Assembly (NCBI GenBank): GCA_002457055.1
Contig: NTKT01000013.1
Span: forward strand, 1 to 63,993
Length of the DNA stretch: 63,993 bases
Direction: 5' to 3'
Source of the DNA: Rhodobacteraceae bacterium MED-G08
GTDB lineage: Bacteria > Pseudomonadota > Alphaproteobacteria > Rhodobacterales > Rhodobacteraceae
The notes beneath the pieces were generated by a model. It searched no databases. It was not told the origin of the DNA and saw only the letters and a list, made by a program, of their open reading frames with translations. Shown here piece after piece: positions 29,120 to 38,295 of the stretch. The translations under genes were made by a program, and so were the position numbers. How positions within the stretch are numbered: the stretch's first letter is position 1; each line of letters starts with the position of its first letter.

Positions 29120-30469
29120 CTATAATTGCAAATCTTGAACCAGCCTTTTGGTTTCAGAAAGAACTTCCGACATGTTAACTGTTAATATGTTCCCATCACA
29201 AACTATAATGCGTCCTTCTACAAATAAATGCTTAACATTTTTAGGACCAGCAAGTAACAACGCAGCGGGATCCCAGCTTCCAGCAGAATCAATCCCAGAA
29301 ATATCCCAGATAGCTAGATCGCCTCGGGCACCAACTTGAATACGGCCACATTCCGGTCGCCCAAGAATATCTGCCCCACCGCGTGTTGCAAGTTCTAGTG
29401 CATCCATTGCTGACATTGCATCTGCACCGTTGCTGACGCGCTGGAGCAACATAGCCTGACGAGCTTCACTTATTAAGCTACCACTGTCGTTGCTCGCGGA
29501 CCCATCAACACCTAAACCTACATTAACGCCACTTGTTAGCATTTCATTAATGGGCGCTATGCCTGAACCTAAGCGGCAGTTAGAGCATGGGCAATGCGAA
29601 ACTCCCGTGCGACTTCTCGAAAAAAGATTTATTTCTTGCTTATCCAACTTAACGCAATGGGCGTGCCAAACATCTTTTCCAGTCCAACCTAGCTCTTCTG
29701 CATACTGTCCAGGCCTGCAGCCAAATTTTTCCAAAGAATAGGCAATATCCTCCTGATTCTCGGCAAGGTGGGTATGCAAAGTAACTTTTTTATCTCTGGC
29801 AAGCACTGCAGTGTCTCTCATCAACTCTCGTGTTACCGAAAATGGCGAGCAAGGAGCAAGTCCAACCCTTATCATTGATGCAGGTGAAGTATCATTGAAC
29901 TTATCGACTAACCGTATACAATCATTAATTATATCTTGCTCTTTTTCAACTAAACTATCAGGGGGTAAGCCACCCTGACTTTCACCTATACTCATAGAAC
30001 CTCTCGTCGGATAAAATCTTAAGCCAACTTCGTGAGCCGCAAATATTGTGTCATCCAAAGTCGCGCCATTTGGAAACAAGTAGAGATGATCCGAACTCAT
30101 GGTGCAACCGCTTAAAGCAAGCTCTGAAAGACCGAGTATTGTAGAAACTCGAATTTCTTCTGGCCCAAAGCGCGACCAAATCGGGTATAGAGTTTTCAGC
30201 CATCCAAACAAGAGAGCATTCTGACCACCGGGCACTGCCTTGGTCAAAGATTGGAATAAATGATGATGCGTATTGACGAGTCCAGGAGTAACCAAACAAC
30301 CAGCCGCATCAATAACTTTTTCCAATCCATTCAATCTAATATTTTTCTCTACTTTCTGAATTTGACCGTCAGAGATAAGAATATCATAATTATTAAGGAC
30401 CCGCCGAGCATCATCCATTGAAATAATTAAATCAGCATTTTTTATTACTGTGAGGTTTTTATTTGTCAT
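29120..30469 (-). CDS. 8-oxoguanine deaminase-like amidohydrolase
   Basis: Zinc-dependent amidohydrolase of 449 aa of the AtzB/TrzN/SsnA group. Metal ligands appear in VNTHHHLFQSL (about 66-76), HTHLAENQEDI (about 232-242), HAHCVKL (about 270-276) and GLGVDGSASND (about 318-328). The stretch HHHLFQSLTKAVPGGQNALLF resembles the 8-oxoguanine deaminase characterised in Pseudomonas (Pa0142), which makes urate from 8-oxoguanine; isocytosine or another azapurine remains possible. It overlaps the end of hisN by 11 bp and lacks a clear ribosome site, consistent with coupling. Confidence 0.85.
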   Translation of the reverse strand: MTNKNLTVIKNADLIISMDDARRVLNNYDILISDGQIQKVEKNIRLNGLEKVIDAAGCLVTPGLVNTHHHLFQSLTKAVPGGQNALLFGWLKTLYPIWSRFGPEEIRVSTILGLSELALSGCTMSSDHLYLFPNGATLDDTIFAAHEVGLRFYPTRGSMSIGESQGGLPPDSLVEKEQDIINDCIRLVDKFNDTSPASMIRVGLAPCSPFSVTRELMRDTAVLARDKKVTLHTHLAENQEDIAYSLEKFGCRPGQYAEELGWTGKDVWHAHCVKLDKQEINLFSRSRTGVSHCPCSNCRLGSGIAPINEMLTSGVNVGLGVDGSASNDSGSLISEARQAMLLQRVSNGADAMSAMDALELATRGGADILGRPECGRIQVGARGDLAIWDISGIDSAGSWDPAALLLAGPKNVKHLFVEGRIIVCDGNILTVNMSEVLSETKRLVQDLQL

Positions 30470-31283
30470 CAGAATAAGGATTTAAAATATCTAATGCTTG
30501 TTGATGCAATTTTTGGTTAGCAGCTGCTATAACCTGTCCTCCAAGATGAGCTGGTTTACCCGACCAAGAAGTTACAACGCCACCCGCCGCTTGAATGACA
30601 CTGATTGGAGCCTGAATGTCATAGGCATTTAACGAAGCCTCAATAACTAAATCTACTTGTCCTGCAGCTACTAAAGCATAGGCATAGCAGTCTAGTCCGT
30701 ATCTAACCAATTTGGCTTCTCGCGCAACTGCAGAAAAACCCATTTTTTCCTTTTCCGTACCAACTTCAGGAAATGTTGTGAAAAGTTTGCTTTCTGAAAG
30801 TGATGCAGTAGCCGAAACCTGAAGAGACCGTACTCCTAAAGGTCCTTGCACTTCCGAAGCGCCAAAACCACCAATGAACCTTTCTTTAATATATGGCTGA
30901 TCTATTATGCCCAAGATTGGACCATTTCCAATTTGTTCTAGAGAAATCAGTACACCCCAAGTTGGAGTACCTGATATAAAGCTTCTCGTTCCATCGATTG
31001 GGTCTATCACCCATCTATATCCAGAGTTACTTTCGCTTTCTCCATTCTCTTCCCCCCAAATACCATCGTCTGGCCGATAAAACGAAATAACTTGTCTGAT
31101 AGCATCTTCGCCAGCTTTATCAGCCTCAGTCACTGGGTCAAAAGCTTCCTTATCTTTATTATTGACATCAATATTTTTTCGAAAATATGGGAGAATGGCT
31201 TCACGGGCACGATCTGCAGCCTCATTAGCTAACTCGATTAATTCCTTTTTCTCTTTATTCGACAGAACTGGAAAACTAGTCAT
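30459..31283 (-). CDS. hisN: Histidinol-phosphatase of the inositol-monophosphatase family
   Basis: Mg2+-dependent IMPase-fold phosphatase of 274 aa. Metal-ligand motifs are DPVTEADK (about 50-57), GEENGES (about 78-84), WVIDPIDGTRSFISGTP (about 91-107) and YDIQAPISVIQAAGG (about 220-234). The RSFISG variation after DGT and the size fit the HisN-type histidinol-phosphate phosphatase found in Actinobacteria and many Alphaproteobacteria; inositol or other sugar phosphates are alternatives. AAGGG is near the ATG. It overlaps the downstream deaminase gene. Confidence 0.85.
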   Translation of the reverse strand: MTSFPVLSNKEKKELIELANEAADRAREAILPYFRKNIDVNNKDKEAFDPVTEADKAGEDAIRQVISFYRPDDGIWGEENGESESNSGYRWVIDPIDGTRSFISGTPTWGVLISLEQIGNGPILGIIDQPYIKERFIGGFGASEVQGPLGVRSLQVSATASLSESKLFTTFPEVGTEKEKMGFSAVAREAKLVRYGLDCYAYALVAAGQVDLVIEASLNAYDIQAPISVIQAAGGVVTSWSGKPAHLGGQVIAAANQKLHQQALDILNPYSDDK

Positions 31284-31415
31284 TGAGGTGCCCTTTACTA
31301 AAAAAACAGCTAAACTAATAAAAAAATAAAAACAAGTTTGCTAAAACCTATTGGTCCCATTGGTTTGACTCCAAATTCATCATGGTAATACTGTTCGTAA
31401 AATAGGAAGCATAAA

Positions 31416-32375
31416 ATGAAAGCCTTTAGAGTAGTAGATTTTGAGAAACCTGCGATGTTTTGCGATATACCTCGCCAGGAACCACAACATGGACAAGTTG
31501 AACTAAAAATTGAAGCTTGCGGTTTGAATTTCGCAGATCTGTTGATGCAGAAAAATCAGTATCAAGATACTCCCAATGTTCCATTTACAATGGGTCTGGA
31601 AGTGGCAGGTACAATAACTGCTGTCGGCCCTAATACAAAATCACCTAAAATTGGAACTCGTGTAACCGTATTTGCAGGCCAAGGCGGCTTAGCAGAATAT
31701 GGATATTTTCCCTCAGACCGATTAATAGAAATTCCTGATACAATGCCAAGTGAGGTGGCCGCCGGCTTTCAGGTAGCCTACGGAACAAGCCATTTGGCAT
31801 TAAAACATTGCGCAGGTTTGAAGAAAAATAACACATTATTGGTTTTGGGTGCTGCGGGGGGCGTCGGTCTCACAGCTGTTGAGCTAGGAAAATATTTTGG
31901 CGCGCAGGTTTTGGCAGCGGCACGTGGAGAAGAAAAGTTGAAAATAGCGCAAGAGTTCGGTGCCGATGTGCTTATAGATACGAATACAGATAATCTAGTT
32001 GAAGTAGTAAAATCTTTGGGAGGTGCAGATGTTGTTTACGACCCTATCGGAGGAGAACTATTCAAGGAAGCCATGAGGGCCTGTAAACCAGAGGCAAAAA
32101 TACTCACCATAGGCTTTGCAAGTGGGGATATCCCTTCAATTGCGGCAAATCACCTGTTAGTAAAAAACTTGTCAGTTATCGGCTTAAATTGGGGCGGTTA
32201 TTTGAAATTTAACCCGACGGTTCTCTCCAACAGCTTGAGAGAATTAATGGAATTATACACACAAGAAAAATTGACACCACATATCTCTCACATATATCCA
32301 TTTTCCGAAACTACAGCTGCCTTAGAATTAATCAAAAACCGAAAATCCACTGGTAAAGTTGTCGTAAAAATATAA
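31416..32375 (+). CDS. Zinc-independent quinone oxidoreductase (MDR family)
   Basis: Medium-chain dehydrogenase/reductase of 319 aa without structural-zinc cysteines. The GroES-like part contains ACGLNFADLLMQKNQYQ (about 31-47), and the NADPH loop is VLGAAGGVGLTAVELGK (about 143-159). It is similar to NADPH:quinone oxidoreductases, which reduce quinones or enals. The gene stands alone, transcribed towards the Bax-inhibitor gene; the physiological substrate is unknown. Confidence 0.88.
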   Translation: MKAFRVVDFEKPAMFCDIPRQEPQHGQVELKIEACGLNFADLLMQKNQYQDTPNVPFTMGLEVAGTITAVGPNTKSPKIGTRVTVFAGQGGLAEYGYFPSDRLIEIPDTMPSEVAAGFQVAYGTSHLALKHCAGLKKNNTLLVLGAAGGVGLTAVELGKYFGAQVLAAARGEEKLKIAQEFGADVLIDTNTDNLVEVVKSLGGADVVYDPIGGELFKEAMRACKPEAKILTIGFASGDIPSIAANHLLVKNLSVIGLNWGGYLKFNPTVLSNSLRELMELYTQEKLTPHISHIYPFSETTAALELIKNRKSTGKVVVKI

Positions 32376-32410
32376 TATTTAAAAAAAATACTTTTTTTTC
32401 TTGGAGAAGG

Positions 32411-32439
32411 TTGAAAAAGCAAAGAAATCAGCCAATATA
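32411..32439 (+). promoter_or_regulatory. Putative promoter of the Bax-inhibitor-1 gene
   Basis: TTGAAA (32411-32416), a 17-nt spacer and AATATA (32434-32439) precede the gene by about 34 bp. The arrangement fits sigma-70; TTGAA with a following CCAATATA also resembles alphaproteobacterial heat-shock (RpoH) promoters. Pattern only. Confidence 0.35.
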
Positions 32440-32472
32440 AAGGTTGATTGCATGTTTTCACTGGAGGCATAA

Positions 32473-33252
32473 ATGGCAGATTATAAAACTATAAGATCAT
32501 CCGCTGGTTCTAGAAGCGAAGTAATAGACAGCGGACTTCGAGCTCACATGAACAAAGTTTACGGGACTATGTCTGTTGGGATGCTTATTACAGCTCTGGC
32601 AGCGTGGGCTATTTCTGGGCTAGCAACCACGACAGACCCTTCCTACGCAACAGCTCAAATGGCAAATGGTACATTGCTAACGGCGCTAGGTTCAGCACTA
32701 TATCTATCTCCTCTACGATGGATAATAATGTTGGCGCCACTGGGTATATTATTTTTTGGCTTTGGGCATGTAATGCGTAAATCATCGGCAGCTGCAGCGC
32801 AGTTACTGTTTTTTGTTTTCGCATCCCTGATTGGTGTTTCATTAAGTTCTATTTTTATTGTGTATACTTCGGTATCAATAGTTCAAACTTTTTTGGTAAC
32901 TTCCATAGCATTTGCAGGTTTGTCATTGTGGGGTTACACGACGAAAAAAGATATCTCGGGATGGGGTGCTTTTCTAATAATGGGCGTAATTGGTATAATC
33001 ATTGCGTCGATTATAAATATTTTCTTGGGGTCGCCAGCTCTTATGTTCGCGATTTCCATTATTGGATTGCTTGTGTTTGCAGGCCTTACGGCATACGACA
33101 CTCAAAACATTAAAATTCAATATTTACAGCACGCTCATCATGGAGATCAACAATGGTTGGATAAGTCAGCGATTCACGGCGCTCTAAGCCTGTATCTTGA
33201 CTTCTTAAATATGTTTCAGTTCTTGTTGATGTTTATGGGTAATCAAGAATAA
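32473..33252 (+). CDS. Bax inhibitor-1/YccA family membrane protein
   Basis: Seven-helix TMBIM-family protein of 259 aa. After a soluble N terminus with GSRSEVIDSGLRAHMNKVYGTM (about 12-33, characteristic of the alphaproteobacterial branch), helices run from about 38 to 255. The family signature GLTAYDTQNIKIQY is near 207-220, and SLYLDFLNMFQFLL closes the last helix. E. coli relatives (YccA, YbhL) interact with FtsH or leak calcium; the role here is not established. It has a GGAGG ribosome site and a strong terminator directly downstream. Confidence 0.92.
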   Translation: MADYKTIRSSAGSRSEVIDSGLRAHMNKVYGTMSVGMLITALAAWAISGLATTTDPSYATAQMANGTLLTALGSALYLSPLRWIIMLAPLGILFFGFGHVMRKSSAAAAQLLFFVFASLIGVSLSSIFIVYTSVSIVQTFLVTSIAFAGLSLWGYTTKKDISGWGAFLIMGVIGIIIASIINIFLGSPALMFAISIIGLLVFAGLTAYDTQNIKIQYLQHAHHGDQQWLDKSAIHGALSLYLDFLNMFQFLLMFMGNQE

Positions 33253-33273
33253 AATAGATTATATATTTAGAGA

Positions 33274-33300
33274 AAAACCGCGTCTCTGGCGCGGTTTTTT
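33274..33300 (+). terminator. Rho-independent terminator (also faces rpmG)
   Basis: A stem AAACCGCG/CGCGGTTT with a 7-nt loop (TCTCTGG, 33283-33289), an upstream A run and a downstream T run begins about 20 bases after the Bax-inhibitor stop. The A-tract on the left means it can also terminate rpmG from the other strand: a bidirectional terminator between convergent genes. Confidence 0.9.
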
Positions 33301-33468
33301 TTATTTAATTTTGCCTTCTTTATACTCGACGTGCTTTCGTGCTACCGGGTCATATTTTCGTACGACCATTTTTTCCGTCATTGTTCGGGCATTCTTTTTG
33401 GTAACATAGAAATGGCCAGTACCTGCTGATGAATTCAAGCGTATCTTAACTGTGGTTGGTTTAGCCAT
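33301..33468 (-). CDS. rpmG: 50S ribosomal protein L33
   Basis: Small gene of 55 aa, read from the sequence directly. The translation starts [18 protein letters not shown] and continues with [16 protein letters not shown], then [18 protein letters not shown], which is L33. It has no zinc-binding cysteine pairs, so it is the C-minus form usual in Proteobacteria. The ribosome site AGGAG stands eight bases before the ATG. Its stop codon touches the bidirectional terminator of the convergent Bax-inhibitor gene. L33 sits near the ribosomal E site. Confidence 0.96.
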   Translation of the reverse strand: MAKPTTVKIRLNSSAGTGHFYVTKKNARTMTEKMVVRKYDPVARKHVEYKEGKIK

Positions 33469-33582
33469 ATGATTTCTCCTGATAAAGTCACGACCATAAG
33501 TCGAGATAGCCTTGTACTGAACATTTCGTCTGTGTCAACGTCAATGCGCCATTATTACAAATTATTTTTTCTGACTATTAAA

Positions 33583-33983
33583 GTATGCGGGAAGCCTATA
33601 AGCCGGATTCTGTCCTAAAGGATTAACCTTCATAAATGGCCATTCATCTAAGTCCGATGTTACCAACGAACCTCTAGCTGCCTACCCGAGCCACTGATCC
33701 AAAGCAAATCTGCGAAATCAAGCGTATAACGCTAACTAACGCGCGTGGCTCCTATTTGGCATTGCTCCCGGTGGGGCTTGCCATGCGGCTCATGTTACCA
33801 TGAACCCGGTGGGCTCTTACCCCACCTTTTCACCCTTACCCAAGAAATGACTTAGGCGGTTTATTTTCTGTGGCGCTTTCCGTCGGGTCACCCCGCCCGG
33901 GCGTTACCCGGCACCGCCGCTTTGTGGAGTCCGGACTTTCCTCGAAGCTTGACAACTCCGCGACCATCCAGCCTCCCGCATAC
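33583..33983 (-). ncRNA. rnpB: RNase P RNA (class A)
   Basis: Catalytic RNA that trims tRNA 5' leaders. On the minus strand the 5' end GTATGCGGGAGGC pairs with the 3' end GCTTCCCGCATAC (helix P1). The universally conserved blocks are present: GAGGAAAGTCCGGACTCC (CR-I) near the 5' end, the CCCGGGCGGGGTGACCCGACGG-like P7-P10 region, ACAGAA, the GGTAAGAGCCCACCGGG region, and AGAGGTTCG..ACAGAATCCGGCTTAT (CR-V) near the 3' end. About 400 nt. Ends are taken from P1 and may be off by a few bases. Confidence 0.96.
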
Positions 33984-34028
33984 AGTCGTCGTGTAAGCCG
34001 CAGATATTAATTGGTCAACATTTTTTGA

Positions 34029-34589
34029 CTAATTTCCTACCGCCTTTCGAAAAGGACTAGGATCCCATCTACAAGCATAACCATCCCCATCGGGATCAAT
34101 TCCGAATTGATCTCTCTGTGGACCTCCAGCCATCAGAAAGGCCTCCTGAGCAGAACTATCTGATACATATCGGTTACAGTTACGCTCGAACCGAGCTTGT
34201 GACTTGAAACGACGCTCATAAATCGTGACCCCTGGTGGGTTATTCGTTATCAGTGCATATTCAACAACATTAGGTATGTTAGTTCCCGGTCTTCTTGGAA
34301 CGTTAGTAGGTTGAATTATGGTGTATACTTCCTGATTTTGCTTTAAACGCTCTGCGTCACTCTCAATGGTCTGACGCTCTGCTACCGCTTCAAAATCGTT
34401 TTCATCAGACAAACCAGGGTTGTCTAGCGTTGGCTTACTTACGACGCCATTATTTTCTTCTATTACATCTACATTTACTGGCGGTATCCCAATACTATTA
34501 TCATTACTTGAAACACATGCAGATACAAAAAAGAAAAGGGCAAGGATAGAGTACCGCGACTTAATTAAGTAAAGGAACTTCAATGCCAC
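34029..34589 (-). CDS. Lipoprotein with C-terminal Excalibur-like calcium motif
   Basis: 186-aa predicted lipoprotein. The N terminus has basic residues, a hydrophobic run (ILALFFFV) and a lipobox VSAC with the acylated Cys at about 25. A Pro/Asn/Glu-rich low-complexity region follows (about 27-100). The C-terminal domain (about 125-180) has ARFERNCNRY and ends DPDGDGYACRWDPSPFRK, the DxDxDGxxC calcium-binding pattern of Excalibur domains. The start is a GTG six bases after the gatA stop, so it is probably co-transcribed with gatCA. No function is assigned; a cell-envelope role is likely. Confidence 0.82.
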   Translation of the reverse strand: MALKFLYLIKSRYSILALFFFVSACVSSNDNSIGIPPVNVDVIEENNGVVSKPTLDNPGLSDENDFEAVAERQTIESDAERLKQNQEVYTIIQPTNVPRRPGTNIPNVVEYALITNNPPGVTIYERRFKSQARFERNCNRYVSDSSAQEAFLMAGGPQRDQFGIDPDGDGYACRWDPSPFRKAVGN

Positions 34590-34595
34590 TTTTCT

Positions 34596-36077
34596 TTACC
34601 ACCACTTTTCAGGTTTCTTAGAGAATCCTGTAGCAGTTTCCAAAGTGTAGGCGATATTCATCAAGTCTCCCTCCTCCCATGGACGTCCAATTAACTGAAG
34701 CCCAAGAGGAAGTCCCTCACTATTCAGTCCAGCGGGTATCGATATACCGGGCAATCCAGCCAAATTAACTGTTACAGTAAAAACATCATTTAAATACATT
34801 TCAACTGGATCCGCACTTTCCATTTTACCAAGCTCAAAGGCTGCTGATGGTGTTGTGGGTGTTAAAATTGCATCAACCCCAGTCCCAAAAACATCCTCAA
34901 AATCCTTCTTGATAAGCGACCTGACTTTTCTTGCACGATTGTAGTAAGCATCGTAGAAACCTGCTGATAAAACATAAGTGCCTATCATCACTCTTCTTTG
35001 AACTTCCATCCCGAAACCTTCAGATCTAGATCTTTCATACATTTCAGTGATGTTTTCACTTGCACTTAAAGTAGCTCGTCGGCCAAACCTCACTCCGTCA
35101 TATCTTGCTAAATTTGACGAGGCTTCCGCTGGAGCTATCACGTAGTAAGCCGGAAGTGCGTATTTGGTATGCGGCAGTGAAATATCTACGATCTCAGCAC
35201 CAGCGTCACGCAACATATCGGCGCCATCTTGCCACAAACTTTCAATTTGAGGCGACATGCCTTCGAGCCTATATTCACGGGGTATCCCAATTTTTTTACC
35301 TTTAATATCACCTGTTAGCATAGCTTCAAAGTTGGGGACCTGACTTTCGGAACTAGTACTATCCTTATTATCAAAACCACACATTGCCTCTAGCATAATT
35401 GCAGTATCACGCACTGATTTACACATCGGGCCAGCTTGGTCGAGCGAACTAGCAAAAGACACTATACCCCATCGAGAACACCTACCATAGGTAGGCTTTA
35501 TGCCGACAATCCCAGTAAAGGCTGCAGGCTGGCGAATAGAACCTCCAGTGTCTGTACCTATTGCCCCCAGACATAAGTCAGCAGCAACGGCTGACGCTGA
35601 CCCTCCCGAAGATCCCCCCGGCGTCAAAACTTTGTCAGAAACCTTCCAGGGATTAATAGCATTGCCATAAACAGATGTTTCGTTTGAACTGCCCATAGCA
35701 AATTCATCCATGTTCAGTTTACCAAGAGTTATAGCACCAGCATTCTTCAAATTTTGCGTTACAGTACTCTCATACTCTGGCTTGAAACCCTCAAGAATTT
35801 TACTAGCAGCTTGGGTTAAGACACCTTTACAAGCGAAAAGATCCTTGACCCCAATAGGAATTCCACAAAGAGCAGGAGCATCTCCTTGTTTTAAACGTAA
35901 ATCTGCAGATTTTGCTTGATCAATTGCCTCATCAGGCGTCTTGTGAACAAACGCTCCAAGGGCATCTGCATCATCAATCGCCGAAATGCACGAAAGTGTA
36001 AGTTCTTCAGAAGTTATTTCCTTTGCTCGAAATTTGTCTCTGGCCTCTGCAATTGTCCAATTATTATATGCGGCCAT
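34596..36077 (-). CDS. gatA: Asp-tRNA(Asn)/Glu-tRNA(Gln) amidotransferase subunit A
   Basis: Amidase-signature subunit of GatCAB, which converts Glu-tRNA-Gln (and Asp-tRNA-Asn) to the amidated forms. The 493-aa protein carries the catalytic Lys in [14 protein letters not shown] (about 70-83), and the signature [36 protein letters not shown] (about 151-186) with both catalytic serines. Its ATG overlaps the gatC stop (TAATG). gatB is not adjacent, the usual alphaproteobacterial separation. The lipoprotein gene follows closely. Confidence 0.97.
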   Translation of the reverse strand: MAAYNNWTIAEARDKFRAKEITSEELTLSCISAIDDADALGAFVHKTPDEAIDQAKSADLRLKQGDAPALCGIPIGVKDLFACKGVLTQAASKILEGFKPEYESTVTQNLKNAGAITLGKLNMDEFAMGSSNETSVYGNAINPWKVSDKVLTPGGSSGGSASAVAADLCLGAIGTDTGGSIRQPAAFTGIVGIKPTYGRCSRWGIVSFASSLDQAGPMCKSVRDTAIMLEAMCGFDNKDSTSSESQVPNFEAMLTGDIKGKKIGIPREYRLEGMSPQIESLWQDGADMLRDAGAEIVDISLPHTKYALPAYYVIAPAEASSNLARYDGVRFGRRATLSASENITEMYERSRSEGFGMEVQRRVMIGTYVLSAGFYDAYYNRARKVRSLIKKDFEDVFGTGVDAILTPTTPSAAFELGKMESADPVEMYLNDVFTVTVNLAGLPGISIPAGLNSEGLPLGLQLIGRPWEEGDLMNIAYTLETATGFSKKPEKWW

Positions 36078-36364
36078 TACTCCACCACCTTCGGAACAGC
36101 AAAAAAACCTTCCCTGGCATCTGGAGCATTAGAAAGCACCCTGTCTTGTTGATCCCCATCACTAACCTGATCGATGCGGCGTTTTAACTTTTGCGGCGAG
36201 ACAGAAGTCATAGGCTCTATACCTTCAACATTCACTTCATTCAGCTGTTCAATAAAACCTAAAATCTGATTAAATTCGCTTGCTAAGCTATCTAACGAAC
36301 TTTCCTCAACTTTAATTCGTGCGAGCTTTGCCACCCTTGCCGCTGTTGCTCTATCAATTGACAT
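36077..36364 (-). CDS. gatC: Asp-tRNA(Asn)/Glu-tRNA(Gln) amidotransferase subunit C
   Basis: Small stabilising subunit of GatCAB, 95 aa. The start [21 protein letters not shown], the [26 protein letters not shown] segment (about 27-52) and the [10 protein letters not shown] end are all GatC. A perfect GGAGAG ribosome site precedes the ATG. Overlaps gatA by one base, so the subunits are made together. Confidence 0.96.
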   Translation of the reverse strand: MSIDRATAARVAKLARIKVEESSLDSLASEFNQILGFIEQLNEVNVEGIEPMTSVSPQKLKRRIDQVSDGDQQDRVLSNAPDAREGFFAVPKVVE

Positions 36365-36534
36365 ATAATCTCTCCATTAAATGGGCTAAGATCATTTAAC
36401 GTTCATTAGGGGTTACTGCAAGTATCTGTAAGCGATATTTGCAACGTGTCAAAAGTTATAAATGGGTCGATTACTAAAGTTGCTTTATTTGGCGATAAGT
36501 TGCTAAGAACATAGTGCAGAAAAACGAAAGATAT

Positions 36535-37278
36535 ATGACAGATAATTTTCCAAAAATGAATTTCGTGGGGCTGGATGGCATTTTGGTTCAGTTTTCCCAA
36601 GAAATTTGTGAAAGTGGGAACTCAGCGGCTCTAGCTTTTCGACAAGAAATAGAGAAAAAAAATCACCCGTATATAATAGAAAGCTCCAACTCATTGACAG
36701 CCGCATATTTCAGACTCGATATAAAAATATCACCAGCCGATTCAATCCTAAATTTTTTTGATGATGTGCTTAAAGAAAAAAATTGGTACACGTCAGAGCT
36801 ACCCTTAAATCGCAAGCTATTTAAGATACCCTGCGTGTTCGGAACTGACTTGGCGCCACAGTTTGAAAAAGTCATAAAGTTAGCAAAACTTAGCAGAGCT
36901 CAAGCAATAAGCGAATTTACCACAACGAAAACCCGCGTTATGACTATCGGATTTTCTCCAGGTCAGCCTTATGCCGGTTTGCTTTCTGAAAAATGGGACG
37001 TACCGCGGTTGGCTGAGGTATCAAAAAATGTACCCAAAAGTGCGCTGGTTTGCGCAATTCGACAATTAATTATTTTTTCAAATAGCACCCCAACTGGCTG
37101 GCACCATATTGGCCAAACAGCATTCGAATGCTTCAATTCTAACAGACAACAACCAATTTTACTCAACCCAGGCGATGAAATAACTTTTTTGGAAATTAAT
37201 CCAAGCGAGTTGGCTCAAATAAAGAGTAACAATTCTGATGGGCTTGGTGGAGTAAAAATATCAGAAATTAGGACCTAA
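36535..37278 (+). CDS. pxpB: 5-oxoprolinase subunit B (KipI/allophanate-hydrolase-1 like)
   Basis: One subunit of the bacterial ATP-dependent 5-oxoprolinase PxpABC, which opens pyroglutamate to glutamate. The 247-aa protein has the family segments SRAQAISEFTTTKTRVMTIGFSPGQPYAGLL (about 120-150) and LLNPGDEITFLEI (about 207-219). The conserved proline/glycine loop normally reads GFxPGFxYL; here it is GFSPGQPYAG. A GTG at 36514 is an alternative start. The set pxpB-pxpC-pxpA is contiguous and co-directional; pxpC begins one base after this stop. Confidence 0.88.
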   Translation: MTDNFPKMNFVGLDGILVQFSQEICESGNSAALAFRQEIEKKNHPYIIESSNSLTAAYFRLDIKISPADSILNFFDDVLKEKNWYTSELPLNRKLFKIPCVFGTDLAPQFEKVIKLAKLSRAQAISEFTTTKTRVMTIGFSPGQPYAGLLSEKWDVPRLAEVSKNVPKSALVCAIRQLIIFSNSTPTGWHHIGQTAFECFNSNRQQPILLNPGDEITFLEINPSELAQIKSNNSDGLGGVKISEIRT

Positions 37279-37279
37279 T

Positions 37280-38281
37280 ATGTTGGAAGTGATGTCAATT
37301 TTAGGATTTTCCTCCTTTCAAGACATAGGAAGAAGTGGCTTTCGATCTCTGGGACTATCAAGGTCTGGTGCCGCAGACTATTATGCAATGGCCGAGGGCG
37401 CGGCTCTACTTGACCAAAGTCCAAATAGTACCGCTCTTGAGCTTATTGGGAACGGAGGAATATTTAATGTTTTAGAAGACTGCATGGTAGCCCTTACGGG
37501 AGCCACTATGCTTGCTAGTGCAGATCAAAAACCCTTGGCTTGGAATGCCAGTCATTATCTATATAAAGGCAACATACTAAACCTGACAACGCAGCAAAAT
37601 GGCCGATACAGCTATTTGCATTTAAGGGGAGGTTTTAAAGCACCCAAAATATTTAACTCTTGTTCGGCCCAACCAGTTGCCGGTATCGGGCAATACACTC
37701 GACCCAAAGACATATTGGCTCAGCTTGAAAATAAACAAGATCCAATCGAATGCCAAAAAATTGAACCATTCAACAGATTTGATTTAACTACTTTTAGATT
37801 AGTTGAGTCTTTTCAGACTAAATTATTTAATCAAGAAACAATTGAAAGGTTTATAGATACAGAATTCTCAATTGATAATCAGTCGAGTAGAGGGGGAGTT
37901 AAATTAACCCATACTGGTTCGGGCTTTTCTACTTCCAATCAACTGAAAATATTGTCAGATGTGATAGTCCCGGGGGATATTCAAATGACAGGTTTTGGGC
38001 AACCATTTGTACTTTTGGCTGACTGTCAAACAATGGGAGGTTATCCACGCATAGGATGTATCATTCCTCCTGATCTACCAGCAATTGCTCAGCTAAAACC
38101 TGATAAAAAAGTTAAATTTAAGTTTATAGCACGAGAGGAAGCAAATAGGATTGTTGCAGAAGATACTAAAAGTTTAGAACTCATCAAACGGAGATGCTCA
38201 GCACCAATTCGTGATCCCGAAAAAATGGAAGATTTGCTTGATTTTAATTTGATTGACGGTGCGGTATGGGCCAAGGATTAA
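37280..38281 (+). CDS. pxpC: 5-oxoprolinase subunit C
   Basis: Biotin-dependent-carboxyltransferase-like domain protein (allophanate hydrolase subunit 2/KipA family), 333 aa. Family patterns: FSSFQDIGRSGFRSLGLSRSGAADYYA (about 10-36), then ALELIGNGG and the ALTGA segment, and near 230-265 VIVPGDIQMTGFGQPFVLLADCQTMGGYPRIG. It carries no biotin despite the family name. It works with PxpB, probably in ATP-dependent activation of 5-oxoproline, next to PxpA. Starts one base after pxpB. Confidence 0.92.
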   Translation: MLEVMSILGFSSFQDIGRSGFRSLGLSRSGAADYYAMAEGAALLDQSPNSTALELIGNGGIFNVLEDCMVALTGATMLASADQKPLAWNASHYLYKGNILNLTTQQNGRYSYLHLRGGFKAPKIFNSCSAQPVAGIGQYTRPKDILAQLENKQDPIECQKIEPFNRFDLTTFRLVESFQTKLFNQETIERFIDTEFSIDNQSSRGGVKLTHTGSGFSTSNQLKILSDVIVPGDIQMTGFGQPFVLLADCQTMGGYPRIGCIIPPDLPAIAQLKPDKKVKFKFIAREEANRIVAEDTKSLELIKRRCSAPIRDPEKMEDLLDFNLIDGAVWAKD

Positions 38282-38295
38282 TCTAGGAGAAGTTT

